From: Athripsodes cinereus
Lineage: Eukaryota; Arthropoda; Insecta; Trichoptera; Leptoceridae
NCBI GenBank assembly: GCA_947579605.1
Contig: OX388320.1
Location: 5,270,001 to 5,334,000, forward strand
Reading direction: 5' to 3'
Length of the DNA: 64,000 nucleotides
Shown: one piece after another, positions 45,751-56,244 of the stretch
How the letters are laid out: each line of letters begins with the position of its first letter
Position numbering within the stretch: position 1 is the stretch's first letter
Notes under the pieces: model-generated
Told to the model about the DNA's origin: nothing
The model's input: only the letters and a program-made list of their open reading frames with translations
Databases searched by the model: none
Program-made: the position numbers and the translations under genes

Positions 45751-46048
45751 TGTATACTGGGTCAAGTATAACAATATTAGGTTCTTTTTGAATAACGACA
45801 CGTATTTTTATATTTACACAATATATTCAATAAATAATTCCTATTATAATTTGTCGAACACAATTTGTCAAAACACGCAGCCTAACAGTGCAAGTCAAGG
45901 TTCTATCAATTAATGAGCGTTCCCTGTAGTGAGCTAACCTATATAGACTACATAGTATTGCTACTCACTCATCATAACTACTGTTTACTTGAAAACAAGG
46001 TTCAAGGTTCACTTAACCTGTACTGTGTATCAAAGTCCAAACACTACA
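45751..46048 (-). repeat. 3' LTR of the gypsy-like element
   Basis: 298 bp, same as 48812-49109. On the minus strand it runs tgtagtgtttgg ... cccagtataca, with the usual TG...CA ends. Confidence 0.93.
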
Positions 46049-46344
46049 CTCTCCCCTCACAACCTTGAAAATCTTTCTATACTACATATTTAAATATTTA
46101 TACAATTCTATGTGATTGACAGTGTTCTCTACTTATTTCAAGACTCTATACATATAAAACAAAACATTACAAATACACGCAGACATGTTCTTCCTTCCGT
46201 CCAGGGCCACCAGATGAAGTCTTCCACCAGCCTAAGTCCTGGGTCTCAGCTGTCCCCGCCAATGGCTTCCAATCTGACCTGAAAAATTCAGAACCGGTGA
46301 GAGCTTTGCCTTCAAACAGGGGGAGGGGACCTAAACTCCTACCA

Positions 46345-48282
46345 TTAATCAGAGGGACTGTCATCCCAATGCACAGATCTCACATCTATCCGATCCATAT
46401 GTCTTTTCCAGAGCTGATCAGTACCTTTGATTCTAATAAGAAAAGTTCTATTTCCTAATATCTTTTCAATTTTACCTAAAACCATATTTTCACTCCTGAG
46501 ATCTTTGACAAGTACTGATGTACCCAAATTAAATTCCTTTTTCCTCCCCGAGACAAACTTCGAACCCCTGGAACTATCTTTACAAGTTTCCATATTTACA
46601 TACCTTTTCTCATATCTATACCTATTTAAACATTTACATCCATTGTTATTCCGCTTTTTCACTAAATTCTTAACTATATTCTCAATGTCTATATTAAAAT
46701 TAACCCAATAAAAATAACTTCTAACAAATGATTTCATTTTCCCAATAACTGAATAATTTTTACACAAATAATTTATCACAATACCTTTAACTGATTCCGG
46801 AATAACAATTCTATCTCTGTAGAATAAATAATCCTTGTACACAGTCAAATGTTCCTTCACATTAAACAACTTCGCAATAGATTCATTTAACTGTCTTTTG
46901 CACGGCCAATTATTTTTTCCCACATATTTAACAACTTTTTCCAATGTATAATCACTTTTACTTCTCTCTAAAATTAATTTCGAATTAAAACTATTATTTT
47001 TATTTACAAAATCTAATTTTTGTTGTTTCACATTACACGCAAGCGATGCGTTCGCACTGAAATTCGGAATATTTTCAATGGGCTTCCATGCAACAATATT
47101 GTTTTCTTCACGGCCTTCCGTGCTATGTACTTTGTACCCTATATTATACCTACGCATAAAATCTGTACCCAATATTATTTTATTCCCGCTCTCTGTTACA
47201 ACAAATTTAATATTTTTTTCCATTCCATTATGATTTATTTTACAATGTTTAATACCTAACACATTCAAACTGTGCCCGCTATACGTAGATATATTAATTC
47301 TATTACACTTCTCTATTATATTATTTTCGTTGAATATTTCTTGCAATTTTTGAATAGATATACAGCTAATATTCGCTCCCGAATCTAAAATACATTCAAC
47401 ATTTTTATTCTCAATTCTTACATTTAATTTTATAAAATCGTTTTCGGTGTCTTGCGAATTATAAATACCTTGAATCTTATAACAATTTTCACTCAAATGC
47501 CATTTAGATCTACATTTTCTACAAAAAAATTCTCTATTAAATTTACATTCACTTTTACAGTGATTTCCCTTACAAATAAGACATGAAACATTTTTATTAT
47601 GCTTATACCTACTCGTATTTACATTTGAATTTAACCTTGAAAATTTTGACGGTCGATTATTTTTCTTATAATCTGTATCTGTACTACTTGAACTACTGAA
47701 ACTATTATTGTTTCGCCTGGAAATCTGGCTAATTTCTTCAAAATTTTCTTCCTCTTTTTCTATTTTTCTCTCTAGTATGTGCTCATAACTAGAAGCCAAA
47801 GCAACTGCTTCGTTCAAAGATACTTTATCTTTATCACATTTTAAAAATAACTGTTGTTTAATCTCTTTATTTCTAATTCCGATTATAAACAAATCTTTTA
47901 TATTACTTTCTAATCTAGTACCAAATTCACAATTTATACTTAATTCCCTTAATCTTAAAGCAAAATCTTTAACATTTTCCGAATGACCTTGAGTAGCCTT
48001 GAAAAAAATTTCACGCGATTCAAATACACTTTTTTCCTCTTTAAAATAACCATTAAATATCTGAATCAACTCTTTATAAGACTGTTTTTCCACAGAAGCT
48101 GGAAAACACAGATCAGACAGTAGCTTGAAACTGCCTTTGGACAACGATGTTATGAAGAAAGCACGTTTCTTCACATCAGTCCAACTTTCATCATTCAATA
48201 ATAAGGCGTTCTCCCACCTTGTCCTGTAAGAAGGCCAACTCATTGTCTTGTGACAAAACGGCTCTAAACTTCTCGAAGTCAT
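46345..48282 (-). CDS. Gag-protease-integrase-remnant polyprotein of a gypsy-like element, 645 aa
   Basis: The frame is open further upstream, but the first ATG is at 48280-48282. Residues about 5-170 are a gypsy-type Gag (W-x-x-Y-x-x-R, KKRAFFITSLSKGSF, CEFGTRLESNIKDLFIIGI). Two zinc knuckles follow: C-x2-C-x3-H-x4-C at 234-246 and C-x2-C-x4-H-x4-C at 254-267. The protease is next, with the active site ILDSGANIS (D300) and IILGTDFM. RT, RNase H and the integrase catalytic core are absent: the frame passes straight to integrase-N-like sequence (MKSFVRSYFYWVNF, with the HHCC zinc ligands lost) and an integrase C-terminal stretch (LGTSVLVKDLRS ... RHMDRI). No stop interrupts it. Retained coding suggests selection on Gag/protease or a young deletion. 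Confidence 0.86.
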   Translation of the reverse strand: MTSRSLEPFCHKTMSWPSYRTRWENALLLNDESWTDVKKRAFFITSLSKGSFKLLSDLCFPASVEKQSYKELIQIFNGYFKEEKSVFESREIFFKATQGHSENVKDFALRLRELSINCEFGTRLESNIKDLFIIGIRNKEIKQQLFLKCDKDKVSLNEAVALASSYEHILERKIEKEEENFEEISQISRRNNNSFSSSSSTDTDYKKNNRPSKFSRLNSNVNTSRYKHNKNVSCLICKGNHCKSECKFNREFFCRKCRSKWHLSENCYKIQGIYNSQDTENDFIKLNVRIENKNVECILDSGANISCISIQKLQEIFNENNIIEKCNRINISTYSGHSLNVLGIKHCKINHNGMEKNIKFVVTESGNKIILGTDFMRRYNIGYKVHSTEGREENNIVAWKPIENIPNFSANASLACNVKQQKLDFVNKNNSFNSKLILERSKSDYTLEKVVKYVGKNNWPCKRQLNESIAKLFNVKEHLTVYKDYLFYRDRIVIPESVKGIVINYLCKNYSVIGKMKSFVRSYFYWVNFNIDIENIVKNLVKKRNNNGCKCLNRYRYEKRYVNMETCKDSSRGSKFVSGRKKEFNLGTSVLVKDLRSENMVLGKIEKILGNRTFLIRIKGTDQLWKRHMDRIDVRSVHWDDSPSD

Positions 48283-48469
48283 TTCGGAAAATACCACAAG
48301 CAACAACAACCAAGAATAAAAAATAGACTTAGCTGATGAGAGTCTCCTCCAATCGCCCCGGTCTTCTGGATTTCCTTGCAACTGCAATGGACTCCGCCTG
48401 GCTGACTTGCAAGAACTCTCCTCTCCTGGCTTCCTGGATCCACCAACTGGCTCCGCCTGGATGCTGGGT

Positions 48470-48700
48470 GACTCCTGTTACCCACTGCTGCCTGCACCTT
48501 GCCTCAAACTGGCTCCTGAGACTTCCTGTCTCCCTGCTGCTACCTGCAACTTGTCCAACTGGCTCTTGAGACTCCTGTCTCCCTGCTGCTACCTGCAACC
48601 TTGCCCAACTGGCTTCTGAGACTCCTGTCTCTTTGCTGCTACCTGCACTGCTGGCTAATCTGGCTTTGGAGACTCCTGCCTCCTTTCTACTCCTGTAGAC
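48470..48700. repeat. Leader minisatellite of the gypsy-like element, about 57-bp unit
   Basis: Four imperfect copies of aactggctcctgagactcct / gtctccctgctgctacctgc lie between the 5' LTR and the ORF. Leader tandem repeats are common in such elements. Confidence 0.75.
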
Positions 48701-48811
48701 TGCCTTACAACTCTTTATTTCCGCGTACCGCCGACAAAACTTTCGGCGCGCAAAAAAAGACTATTGTTGTATGTTTACGACAATTTTGAACTACCGAACT
48801 GCGCCACGTAG

Positions 48812-49109
48812 TGTATACTGGGTCAAGTATAACAATATTAGGTTCTTTTTGAATAACGACACGTATTTTTATATTTACACAATATATTCAATAAATAATT
48901 CCTATTATAATTTGTCGAACACAATTTGTCAAAACACGCAGCCTAACAGTGCAAGTCAAGGTTCTATCAATTAATGAGCGTTCCCTGTAGTGAGCTAACC
49001 TATATAGACTACATAGTATTGCTACTCACTCATCATAACTACTGTTTACTTGAAAACAAGGTTCAAGGTTCACTTAACCTGTACTGTGTATCAAAGTCCA
49101 AACACTACA
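48812..49109 (-). repeat. 5' LTR of the gypsy-like element
   Basis: 298 bp, apparently identical to 45751-46048. It should contain the promoter on the minus strand. Confidence 0.93.
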
Positions 49110-49238
49110 ATATCTATTCTTATTGAGCTTAATATAAGAAAAATGATATCTGAAAGCTTTCTGAAACAGTAGTGGTTAAGCTTTTGCTCAAGGCGATGTG
49201 ACATGATATTTAGGTATACCTGTATCATATTTTTCAAC

Positions 49239-49319
49239 TTTTTTTTTTTTTTAAATATATATCTGGGTTTTGTTATAAACCCAAATACAACCTTATACAC
49301 CTTTCACAGTAAGCTAAAA
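49239..49319 (-). mobile_element. SINE family 1, tail half only
   Basis: T run, then tatatctgggttttgttata, aacccaaatacaac, and body up to gtaagctaaaa. The tRNA-like head is missing. Confidence 0.8.
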
Positions 49320-50077
49320 ACTTACTCGCTATATCTTTATAACTAAAATTTAAAATAAGAGAATAATATTTTTACTTATATATTCTTTTAGTTTTTATTT
49401 TTATATTCTGTAGTAAAAAACTCAGAGTTATTGCTTTAAAAATCAGATAAGGACGTCTGTGGTCTTTTGTGAGCACAAACACGTAAGATAAGTAATATTA
49501 AATTTATGTTTAATGAAACGTTTAAAATCTTGAGGTATTCTATTTTTTACGTCTTTTTTAATAGTTAATAGCAAGACATTTTAAATAATTCATATTTTAT
49601 AACATTTTTATGATGTTTCTTAACTTATTTCTCTTCTTTTTTATCTCAAAACACTTTAAAGTTATGATTAGTGTAGAAGCAAACATTTATTTCAGTATTT
49701 AACATTTTTTATTGACGAAGGAAGAGACAAAACTAAGCTGCGTCCAATGAACGTTCTTTGTCTTTTTCTTTCTCTAACTTATAAAAGGAAAAAAAGAGAG
49801 ATAAAGATCATGTGTTTGGGGGTTTGGAGCTGGAAAAAATGCATTCTATAATGAACATGTAGATTGTTCTCTTTGTGTTGTAAAAAAACGTAAGACATTC
49901 AGGATGTTTTGACCTCATTAATGAATTGGAGTTAATTGTCCTGTGGGACACCCGGCATAAAACACATCTTCCACTCTTGTCTGTTGGTTTTAGACAGCCC
50001 TGTAAAAGACAGATACTCGAAAAATGATATAATTATATAAATGAATGATACTTCTTAAAAAAAATTAAATTGAATAT
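49320..50077. other. No gene seen
   Basis: AT-rich. The block about 49905-50020 (ggatgttttgacctcatt ... ctgtaaaagacagatactcg) resembles a member of the CCATCACGG-type repeat. Confidence 0.35.
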
Positions 50078-50264
50078 CTATGTTTATTTGTTACATGAAT
50101 TTAAAATACTCTATCGCGATTTCATTGTACTTACACCATTGACGAGCTTTTCAAGACTTGAAAGTCTTGAAAAAAGTCTTGAAAGTCTTGAAAAACTCGT
50201 TTATGGTATAAGTACACTTAAATCGCGATAGCGTATTTTAAATTCATGTTACAAATAAACATAG
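50078..50264. mobile_element. Palindromic MITE or foldback, 187 bp
   Basis: Arms of about 80 bp are near-perfect complements (ctatgtttatttgttacatg ... and its reverse at the right end), with tandem cttgaaagt units in the centre. No TSD was established. Confidence 0.82.
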
Positions 50265-50961
50265 AAATACAAGTTATTTTTTTTTTAAATGCCTAGAAAT
50301 CGTTACATAGTTAAAACCTCTAAAATAAGAGAAAATACTTTATTACAGATAGTCAACAAATAAAAAATAGATCGTAAAAAACATTTTTATATCGTAATAT
50401 CCCCATCTGAGGATACTCGTATAACGAAAATCTACGAATTTATATCGTAGGCTTCCAGAAAAATTATGATAAAAAAATTAACCGTCCCATATAATATTTA
50501 TTTTCTGAATGGTATTTGATCCTTCATAAACATTAAAAGGGAAAATTAGATTTTGTGATAAATGTGAGAGGGGAGACATAAAATATTATGTGCTATTTAT
50601 TTTTTAAAACATTTTAGAAATAAATGGCATTTTTATATTATGTAATAAATCTGTTTTCATGGAGTTTCGGGAAAAAAGAGTTTGAAAACTCCAACTCATT
50701 TTATTTCCGAAATATATGAGTGTTGATTGCGAAAATTTATTTATTTATTTATTGATTCGCACTTCAATGTTTTGACTAGGATGACAGGGCAGATAAATTC
50801 CAGATTAATTTTTCCGTTCAGAGTGTCTCTGCGTCGATTGATTCTTCATCAACATGATATTGAAATGGAAATATTTGAAAAAGAATGATTTAATTAAAGC
50901 GATTTTTAATTATTATAAACTTGATTGCAATGTTATTTCTAACTATTAATTTTCATGATTT
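50265..50961. other. No gene seen
   Basis: AT-rich with no repeat I can place. Contains short (attt)n at about 50740-50755. Confidence 0.35.
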
Positions 50962-51021
50962 TTGTCTTGTTTCTTTTTTAATTATTTAAAAGAAAAAAAA
51001 AAAGAAAATATTATGTTATTG

Positions 51022-51231
51022 TGTTGTGGCGCAGAGGTGAATGCTCTTGCCTTTGAGTCACGAGGTCCCGGGTTCGATTCCCGGCCAGAGCAAAATTGTA
51101 GAACGACCTTTTTCAAATTAACCTGGGTTTGGGTGTTACATATATATGTGTTTTGTCGTGTTAGTACCCATAAAACAAGATTCATATCGTAGTTTGGGAC
51201 TAGCTCAATCTGTAAGAATCGTCTAAACATG
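51022..51231 (+). mobile_element. tRNA-derived SINE, family 2, complete with TSD
   Basis: An exact 11-bp target duplication ttatgttattg (51011-51021 and 51232-51242) flanks it. The head has A-box-like tggcgcagaggtgaatgc and a perfect B-box gggttcgattccc. The body differs from family 1. The acceptor stem does not pair, so it is not a tRNA gene. Confidence 0.9.
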
Positions 51232-51242
51232 TTATGTTATTG

Positions 51243-52056
51243 TTTGCTAGCCACGTGTTCGTCATACGCTTTGATAATTTGTGGGACCTTGATTGGTTTG
51301 TTTATTGATGAGATTTGTTATGTTATATTTATTAAGTTAAACTGTTTGTGTCCTTTAAGACAATAAATTCATAAACATTCTGAATGCTCTCACGCTGTTG
51401 TAATGTAAATGTTGTACTGTGATACAGGGGCGAAAAGGTCGTCGCGTCGGGCCCTTGTGGACGAAAAAAACAGTGCTCAAACATTGATATAACACTGCTC
51501 AAAACATAACGGACCAAAAGTGCAAAAACAGAAGAATGATAATCGAAACATTTCATCCATTCTTAATAAAGTTTTATTAGGAAGAGAGACGCTAATTCTT
51601 TTTCCTAGAAAACATAAAGAATGCTTTATTTATTCCATTCCAATTGTTTATAAGTATTAGTAACGTATATAAATAGATCAATCGATTAAATTCCATTATT
51701 AATTTTATGTATTTCAAAATGAGAATATTTGCGTGTCGGAGAGAAAGTAAATTATTTGAAACCATAGTCATAATTCAAAAAGCAAATTGAGGGTCATATT
51801 TTTTCCACTTTTTAGGTCATTATCAGTCTCTTGAAGTTTAAGGAGAGGAAAGACGTCTCTTGTGTTTTAAAATCTTTAGACGAACGAAACGCTTGATTAA
51901 ATTTATCCAATTATGTAATTCTACTAAATGTGTACCAATATAATAAATTAAAAAAGGTTTTTTTTTTAAATTCATGTGGTATTTCTTGTTTTTAAATATT
52001 AACGTATCTTAAAATTTAAATATTCCTACAGTATATTTCAGAGTTTTTTTTACAAT
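51243..52056. other. No gene seen
   Basis: A short GC-rich island at about 51424-51465 (gcgaaaaggtcgtcgcgtcg) interrupts otherwise AT-rich DNA. Nothing recognised. Confidence 0.35.
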
Positions 52057-52191
52057 CATCATCATCATCGTCCTCAACGCTCCTCTCGGGAGCACAGCGC
52101 AGAAACCAGCCTCCTCCATTCAGAGCGTCTCTGTGCCAATTTCGTCACCTCTTTCCACGACATTCCCTGCGCTCTGATAATAGGGTTGTAG
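52057..52191 (-). mobile_element. 5'-truncated LINE 3' end with (atc)n tail
   Basis: Same ORF2 ending as the element at 60790-61673 (W-E-E-V-T-x-L-A-Q-R ... R-R-L-V-x-A-L-C-S-R-E-E-R on the minus strand) and the same gatgatgatg tail. An approximate flanking repeat, gtttttt(t/a)acaat, is a likely TSD. Confidence 0.82.
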
Positions 52192-52344
52192 GTTTTTTAA
52201 CAATATGTAGTATAAAATAATCATTGGTTGACGTTACAAAATAGTTACAAAACTAGAGATAAGATGGACACGACCTGTTATTTAGCAACACAGGACGAGT
52301 ATATGTTCCGTTGTTCATTATAGGTATAGTATCGATCCAAACAA

Positions 52345-53272
52345 AAACAACCAAAAAATGGAAAAATCGTTGCTCGATGTTTTTGATTTTCTTTATACTT
52401 TGCCTGTTAATTGCCTGATATGTTGAGACTTTCAAACAAGTATTATTTTTTTTTACTCTCAAAATTTTTTTTGGCGGCCATTTTTGTAACGTGCCGTGGG
52501 TGATTTTTAATGAAAGTAGATCTTTATAAAAATTATTGTATCTTTTTTATTTATTAACATATCGAGATAATTTAAAAAAATATATTTTAAGTACAAAATT
52601 TTCTAGTTTTAAAAATATTTTTGGTCATCGGTATCTATCGAAAAAATTACTAAATTTTGCTTCAAATTTACAATTCTAAAATTGAAAATTTCTCATTATC
52701 GCATCATTATTTCAGAATGAAAACAACAAATATCATAATTGATATTTTTTATTTACAGAGATATTTTATGTCACTATCCTCAGAAGTAATGCAGATGAAT
52801 TTAAGAGAGTCCTTCATTTTCTATAACTAGTCGAACTTTGCACATATGTGAAAAAATGCAAATTTCGAAACCAAATATCTGAAAAGGGACTGAATGTTTT
52901 CTTTTGAAAATTTTATTAATCATTAATCGTATTCTTATTGATAAGTGGCAGGAATTATATGAGTGATATCGGAGCGGTTTTTGGGATAAAGAGTTTTTCG
53001 CGCGGGTTATTTTTGTAACAAAAAATCAATACAAAATTCGTAATATTTTTTTTGTTTGTAACCGTACCGAAATAATTTTAAAAACATTATATTGAGTAAT
53101 AATGAGACTATATTTTGGTATATATTGATATTCTATTATATATTTTAATAAATACCAAAAATTTTGAGAGTAAAAAAAAATAATACTTGTTTGAAAGTCT
53201 CAACATATCAGGCAATTAACAGGCAAAGTATAAAAAAAATCTAAGACATTGAGCAACATCGTCTGGTTGTTT
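52345..53272. mobile_element. Element with long inverted repeats (about 120 bp), about 930 bp
   Basis: Left arm about 52345-52470 and right arm about 53155-53272 are inverted copies (tttgcctgttaattgcctga, gttgagactttcaaacaag, tttactctcaaaattttt). The interior is AT-rich and non-coding apart from two atttttgtaac repeats. TSD not found, so the superfamily is open. Confidence 0.75.
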
Positions 53273-53764
53273 CGAACAGGAATTAGCCTATATTTTTTTA
53301 TCAGTACAAAATATGATGCGTTTTGAAAAAACATGAAGAATATGCAATCAGAAAGGGCATAAGGAGAATAGCGACACAGTGTTCAAAATATGTCAATTTG
53401 ATCAAAAATCGACATAGCGTAGTTTTTCTCTGACATGCAGATGTTTACAATGATTTGTATAAATGATATTGCCAATATTATTATAATAACATCAGTTATA
53501 TTAATCGATTTGGAGCTTAAATGTTATATAGCTATAAATCGGCACATTACTCGTTTATTATTAGCAAATCGTAAATAAACTACTTGATCACACAATCTCA
53601 CACATATAATACAAACTCACTCAAATCAACTCATATTATTATTATGTTCGTATTAGGAAGAACCGAAATTCAAAAGGTTTTTTGTCAAAAATATACCCGT
53701 ACGACATATATAATATATAGTTACTATATATATATAGTTACAATCCACTGGATTAGTCTGCAAC

Positions 53765-53930
53765 GAGTTTGAATTTTCTTCCTCCCTATTTTCTGCTAGT
53801 CTCCTTAATTCTACGTATGTGCCACATACGTCCTTCTTCACTTGGTCCATATAAGTGTCTCTTGGTCGGCCTCTACCATTTCTGCTCTCCGCAATAGCGA
53901 TGAGCAGGCCTGTGTGCCAATATTGTGACC
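53765..53930 (-). mobile_element. RTE-like LINE ORF2 end fragment
   Basis: The minus-strand phrase R-G-R-P-x-x-T-x-MDQVKKDVCGTYVELRRLAENREE is a LINE C-terminal signature. It is a short fragment with no intact frame. Confidence 0.6.
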
Positions 53931-54350
53931 AATCCAGTTAGCTCGTTGTTGGCTAAAATTCATAGTGAAATCACTCAATATCTTGTTACTTATATTTTAA
54001 TTGCTAATTAATTATTAATCTATCAAAGAATATGCTCTGCTCAGATTTGAGGCATTTAGTATAGAATCTATCTAAGAATAATATTTAAAAAAATGTACGC
54101 AATGAGAATGTAAACAATGTAATTTTAAACTTTAATAAAGAGATCTGAATTTAAATTTAGCTTTCTAGTGCTTCTTAGCATAATATTTAAATTATGTAGG
54201 TTTATTTTATTAAAGAAGGCAGCATATTGTAAATTCAATAAGTAACCTCATTAATGAAAGCTCATACACAGTAAAGTCTCAAGGAAAAGCTCATTATATG
54301 TACTCTAACATAATATAATGCTAGTGCACATTACCACTCTGATACTGACA
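53931..54350. other. No gene; LINE-type tail near 54120-54165
   Basis: tttaataaagagatctgaatt plus taaatttag resembles insect LINE 3' ends. Confidence 0.35.
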
Positions 54351-54357
54351 CTTTATT

Positions 54358-54404
54358 GTTGGGGTATTGTATGCACCGCGACCTATAAGATCTATTGTAC
54401 TCGT
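54358..54404 (-). mobile_element. Solo 3' terminal fragment of the LOA/I-like LINE
   Basis: About 45 bp, ggggtattgtatgcaccgcg then acctataagatctattgtac, almost identical to 10739-10782 at the 3' end of the full-length LINE. It shows the family has inserted more than once. Confidence 0.75.
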
Positions 54405-55035
54405 AAATGACCCTTATGTATGCAATCAAATCATGGACGTGGTTGAAAAGGGATGAAAATGAGAATTATAATTAAGTTAAAAACTCCTCAAGTAAAATAA
54501 TTAGGGCTACTCAGGGGGCTGCCCAAATTAAAAAAAAATTGACGACGAGTGGGGGGGGGGGAAGGGTTTAGAAATTTTTAGTGTAAACAAAATTACTAAA
54601 ACATGATAACTGAGACTAAAAAAGGTCCACATATTATTTTGATAGTTGTAAATTTGCCCCCACCCCCTAAAAAAAATCAAGATACCCCCGTGCAATAAGC
54701 ATAGCATATCTACCATCTTACTTGCATTTGAATTTATATTTTCCACAAAATATAAAAACTCTTTTTGAATTTTATCTCTATAACTTTTATAATAATGCTC
54801 TGGGTTACCTTCTAGCGATAGAATTTATAATGGATAAATTAAAGTTTGAGTAGAACTAATATTGGCAATATTATTATTAATGAAGTCATATAAACTTCAG
54901 AAGTCTATTACAGTGTTTCTCAACTTGGAAAAAGTAATTTCGACAAAAGAAAAAAAGGGTTTTTAAGGGACATTCTTCTCAGAAATACAAGGAAAAACGA
55001 TCAATCTTATTATCGCACCTAGTGATTTTGCATCA

Positions 55036-55610
55036 AATTCGTCGGTAGCCTGGAGGTAGTATTGTGGAATTCTCAAGAAATAATTTGTCGAGAAATTTAC
55101 CGAGAAAATTCTCGGTAAATTTCTCGAAGTAGAGAATTTTCCGAGAATTTTTAATTTTTTTATTTAATAGTATAATAATAATAATAAATACTTTATTCAA
55201 TCAATCAATAAAAATGTACAAATGTTGAGACAATTTATCACCAATTTGGCTACAGTTAATTATGGAAACAAAAAAATGTTAAGTACCTACATTTGATGAA
55301 AATTCTTGATTTTTGACACCCCACATGCCCATATTTAAGTTGAAAAAAAAATTGCAGGTACGTACTTGGAAAAAAGTGTTAATAACCTCTGATTTGGGCC
55401 TTAATCAGCCCCACAAATTTTTGGATCGAACAGGTTGGCTGCGAAGTGTACTGGGCGAAAGGTCATAATACCACTAAGAAAAATTATGGAGAGAAATTTT
55501 TCTTCCATCAGAGGAGAAATTCTCGGAGAAATTACTCGTTCTCGAGAAATTTCTCTGGAGAATTTTCTCTTCTCACATCACTACCTGGAGGTAGAGTCTC
55601 AGCCTTATGC
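55036..55610 (+). mobile_element. SINE family 1 head, split by a hAT element
   Basis: attcgtcggtagcctggagg (to 55056) continues after the insertion as tagagtctcagccttatgc. The hAT target duplication cctggagg falls in the A-box region. The copy is truncated after the A-box region. Confidence 0.78.
55057..55583. mobile_element. Non-autonomous hAT-like element, 527 bp, inserted in a SINE
   Basis: The 8-bp target duplication cctggagg (55049-55056 and 55584-55591) is exact. Ends tagtattgtgg / tagtgatgtg match the 226-bp element at 4569-4794, including the inner ctcaagaaat and gagaattttctc motifs. No transposase. Confidence 0.88.
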
Positions 55611-56244
55611 AAAAAAATAAAAATAGACCCAGGAATATATGAAAAAGGTAATTGTTTATTTTGCCTTGTCCAGGAATCGACCCGGGAACTTCGTGACTAA
55701 CAGACAAATAGCATTACCTCCATACCATATTGTCCGTCATGCCACGATAGGTACTTGTGTTAAACAAAACAACCCAAATTCATTTCAAGAAAAACATAAT
55801 TTGAATAATAGTGATGAAAAATATTTTTAATCAATGTTTTTATTAAAATTTTCGTTCATATTTTTTAATTTTTCAATACATGTTTGAAAAGTTTGTGTGT
55901 TTTATTTGATAAACAATTTGCATTGTTCTTGAACAATAATAATTTTGTTCTTGCAGTTTGTTTGAGGAAACATAAATATAAAATTGTAGTAATAAAACAA
56001 AACAATACTAAAACATTATTGTTTCCTAAACTTTCCTTAGTTATTAGAGGAAGGTTCTTTTCACATTAAATCCTTTGCGTCGGATACTATAATGATATCA
56101 AAGTTTTATTAGTCAGAGATCGTATATTGATTGTATTTTATATGGTTATGTGTAAATTGCATACAATCAATGTACAGCAGAGAATAAACAAATACCTACA
56201 CACTTTTTATTTTTAATAAAATGTATCTACCACTTCTTTATGTA
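55611..56244. other. No gene; tRNA-like repeat piece at about 55640-55750
   Basis: The minus strand has a B-box-like gggtcgattcctgg, suggesting another tRNA-derived repeat. A LINE-like tail (gtacagcagagaataaac) lies near 56170. Confidence 0.35.

Larger units (their letters stand above)
45751..49109 (-). mobile_element. Ty3/gypsy-like LTR retrotransposon, internally deleted, 3359 bp
   Basis: Two LTRs of 298 bp (45751-46048 and 48812-49109) appear identical by eye. Each starts tgtatactgg and ends cactaca on the + strand. The element runs on the minus strand. A polypurine tract gaggggagag abuts the 3' LTR (46049-46058). The likely primer-binding site near 48795-48807 starts tggcgcag (minus) but was not matched to a tRNA. 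An 8-bp repeat atatctat directly flanks the element (45743-45750, 49110-49117). The single ORF lacks reverse transcriptase, so movement would depend on another element. Confidence 0.9.

Noticed and set aside
51022..51095. Possible functional tRNA gene
   Set aside because: The B-box is perfect but the acceptor ends do not pair, and an exact TSD encloses a longer body, so it is a SINE.
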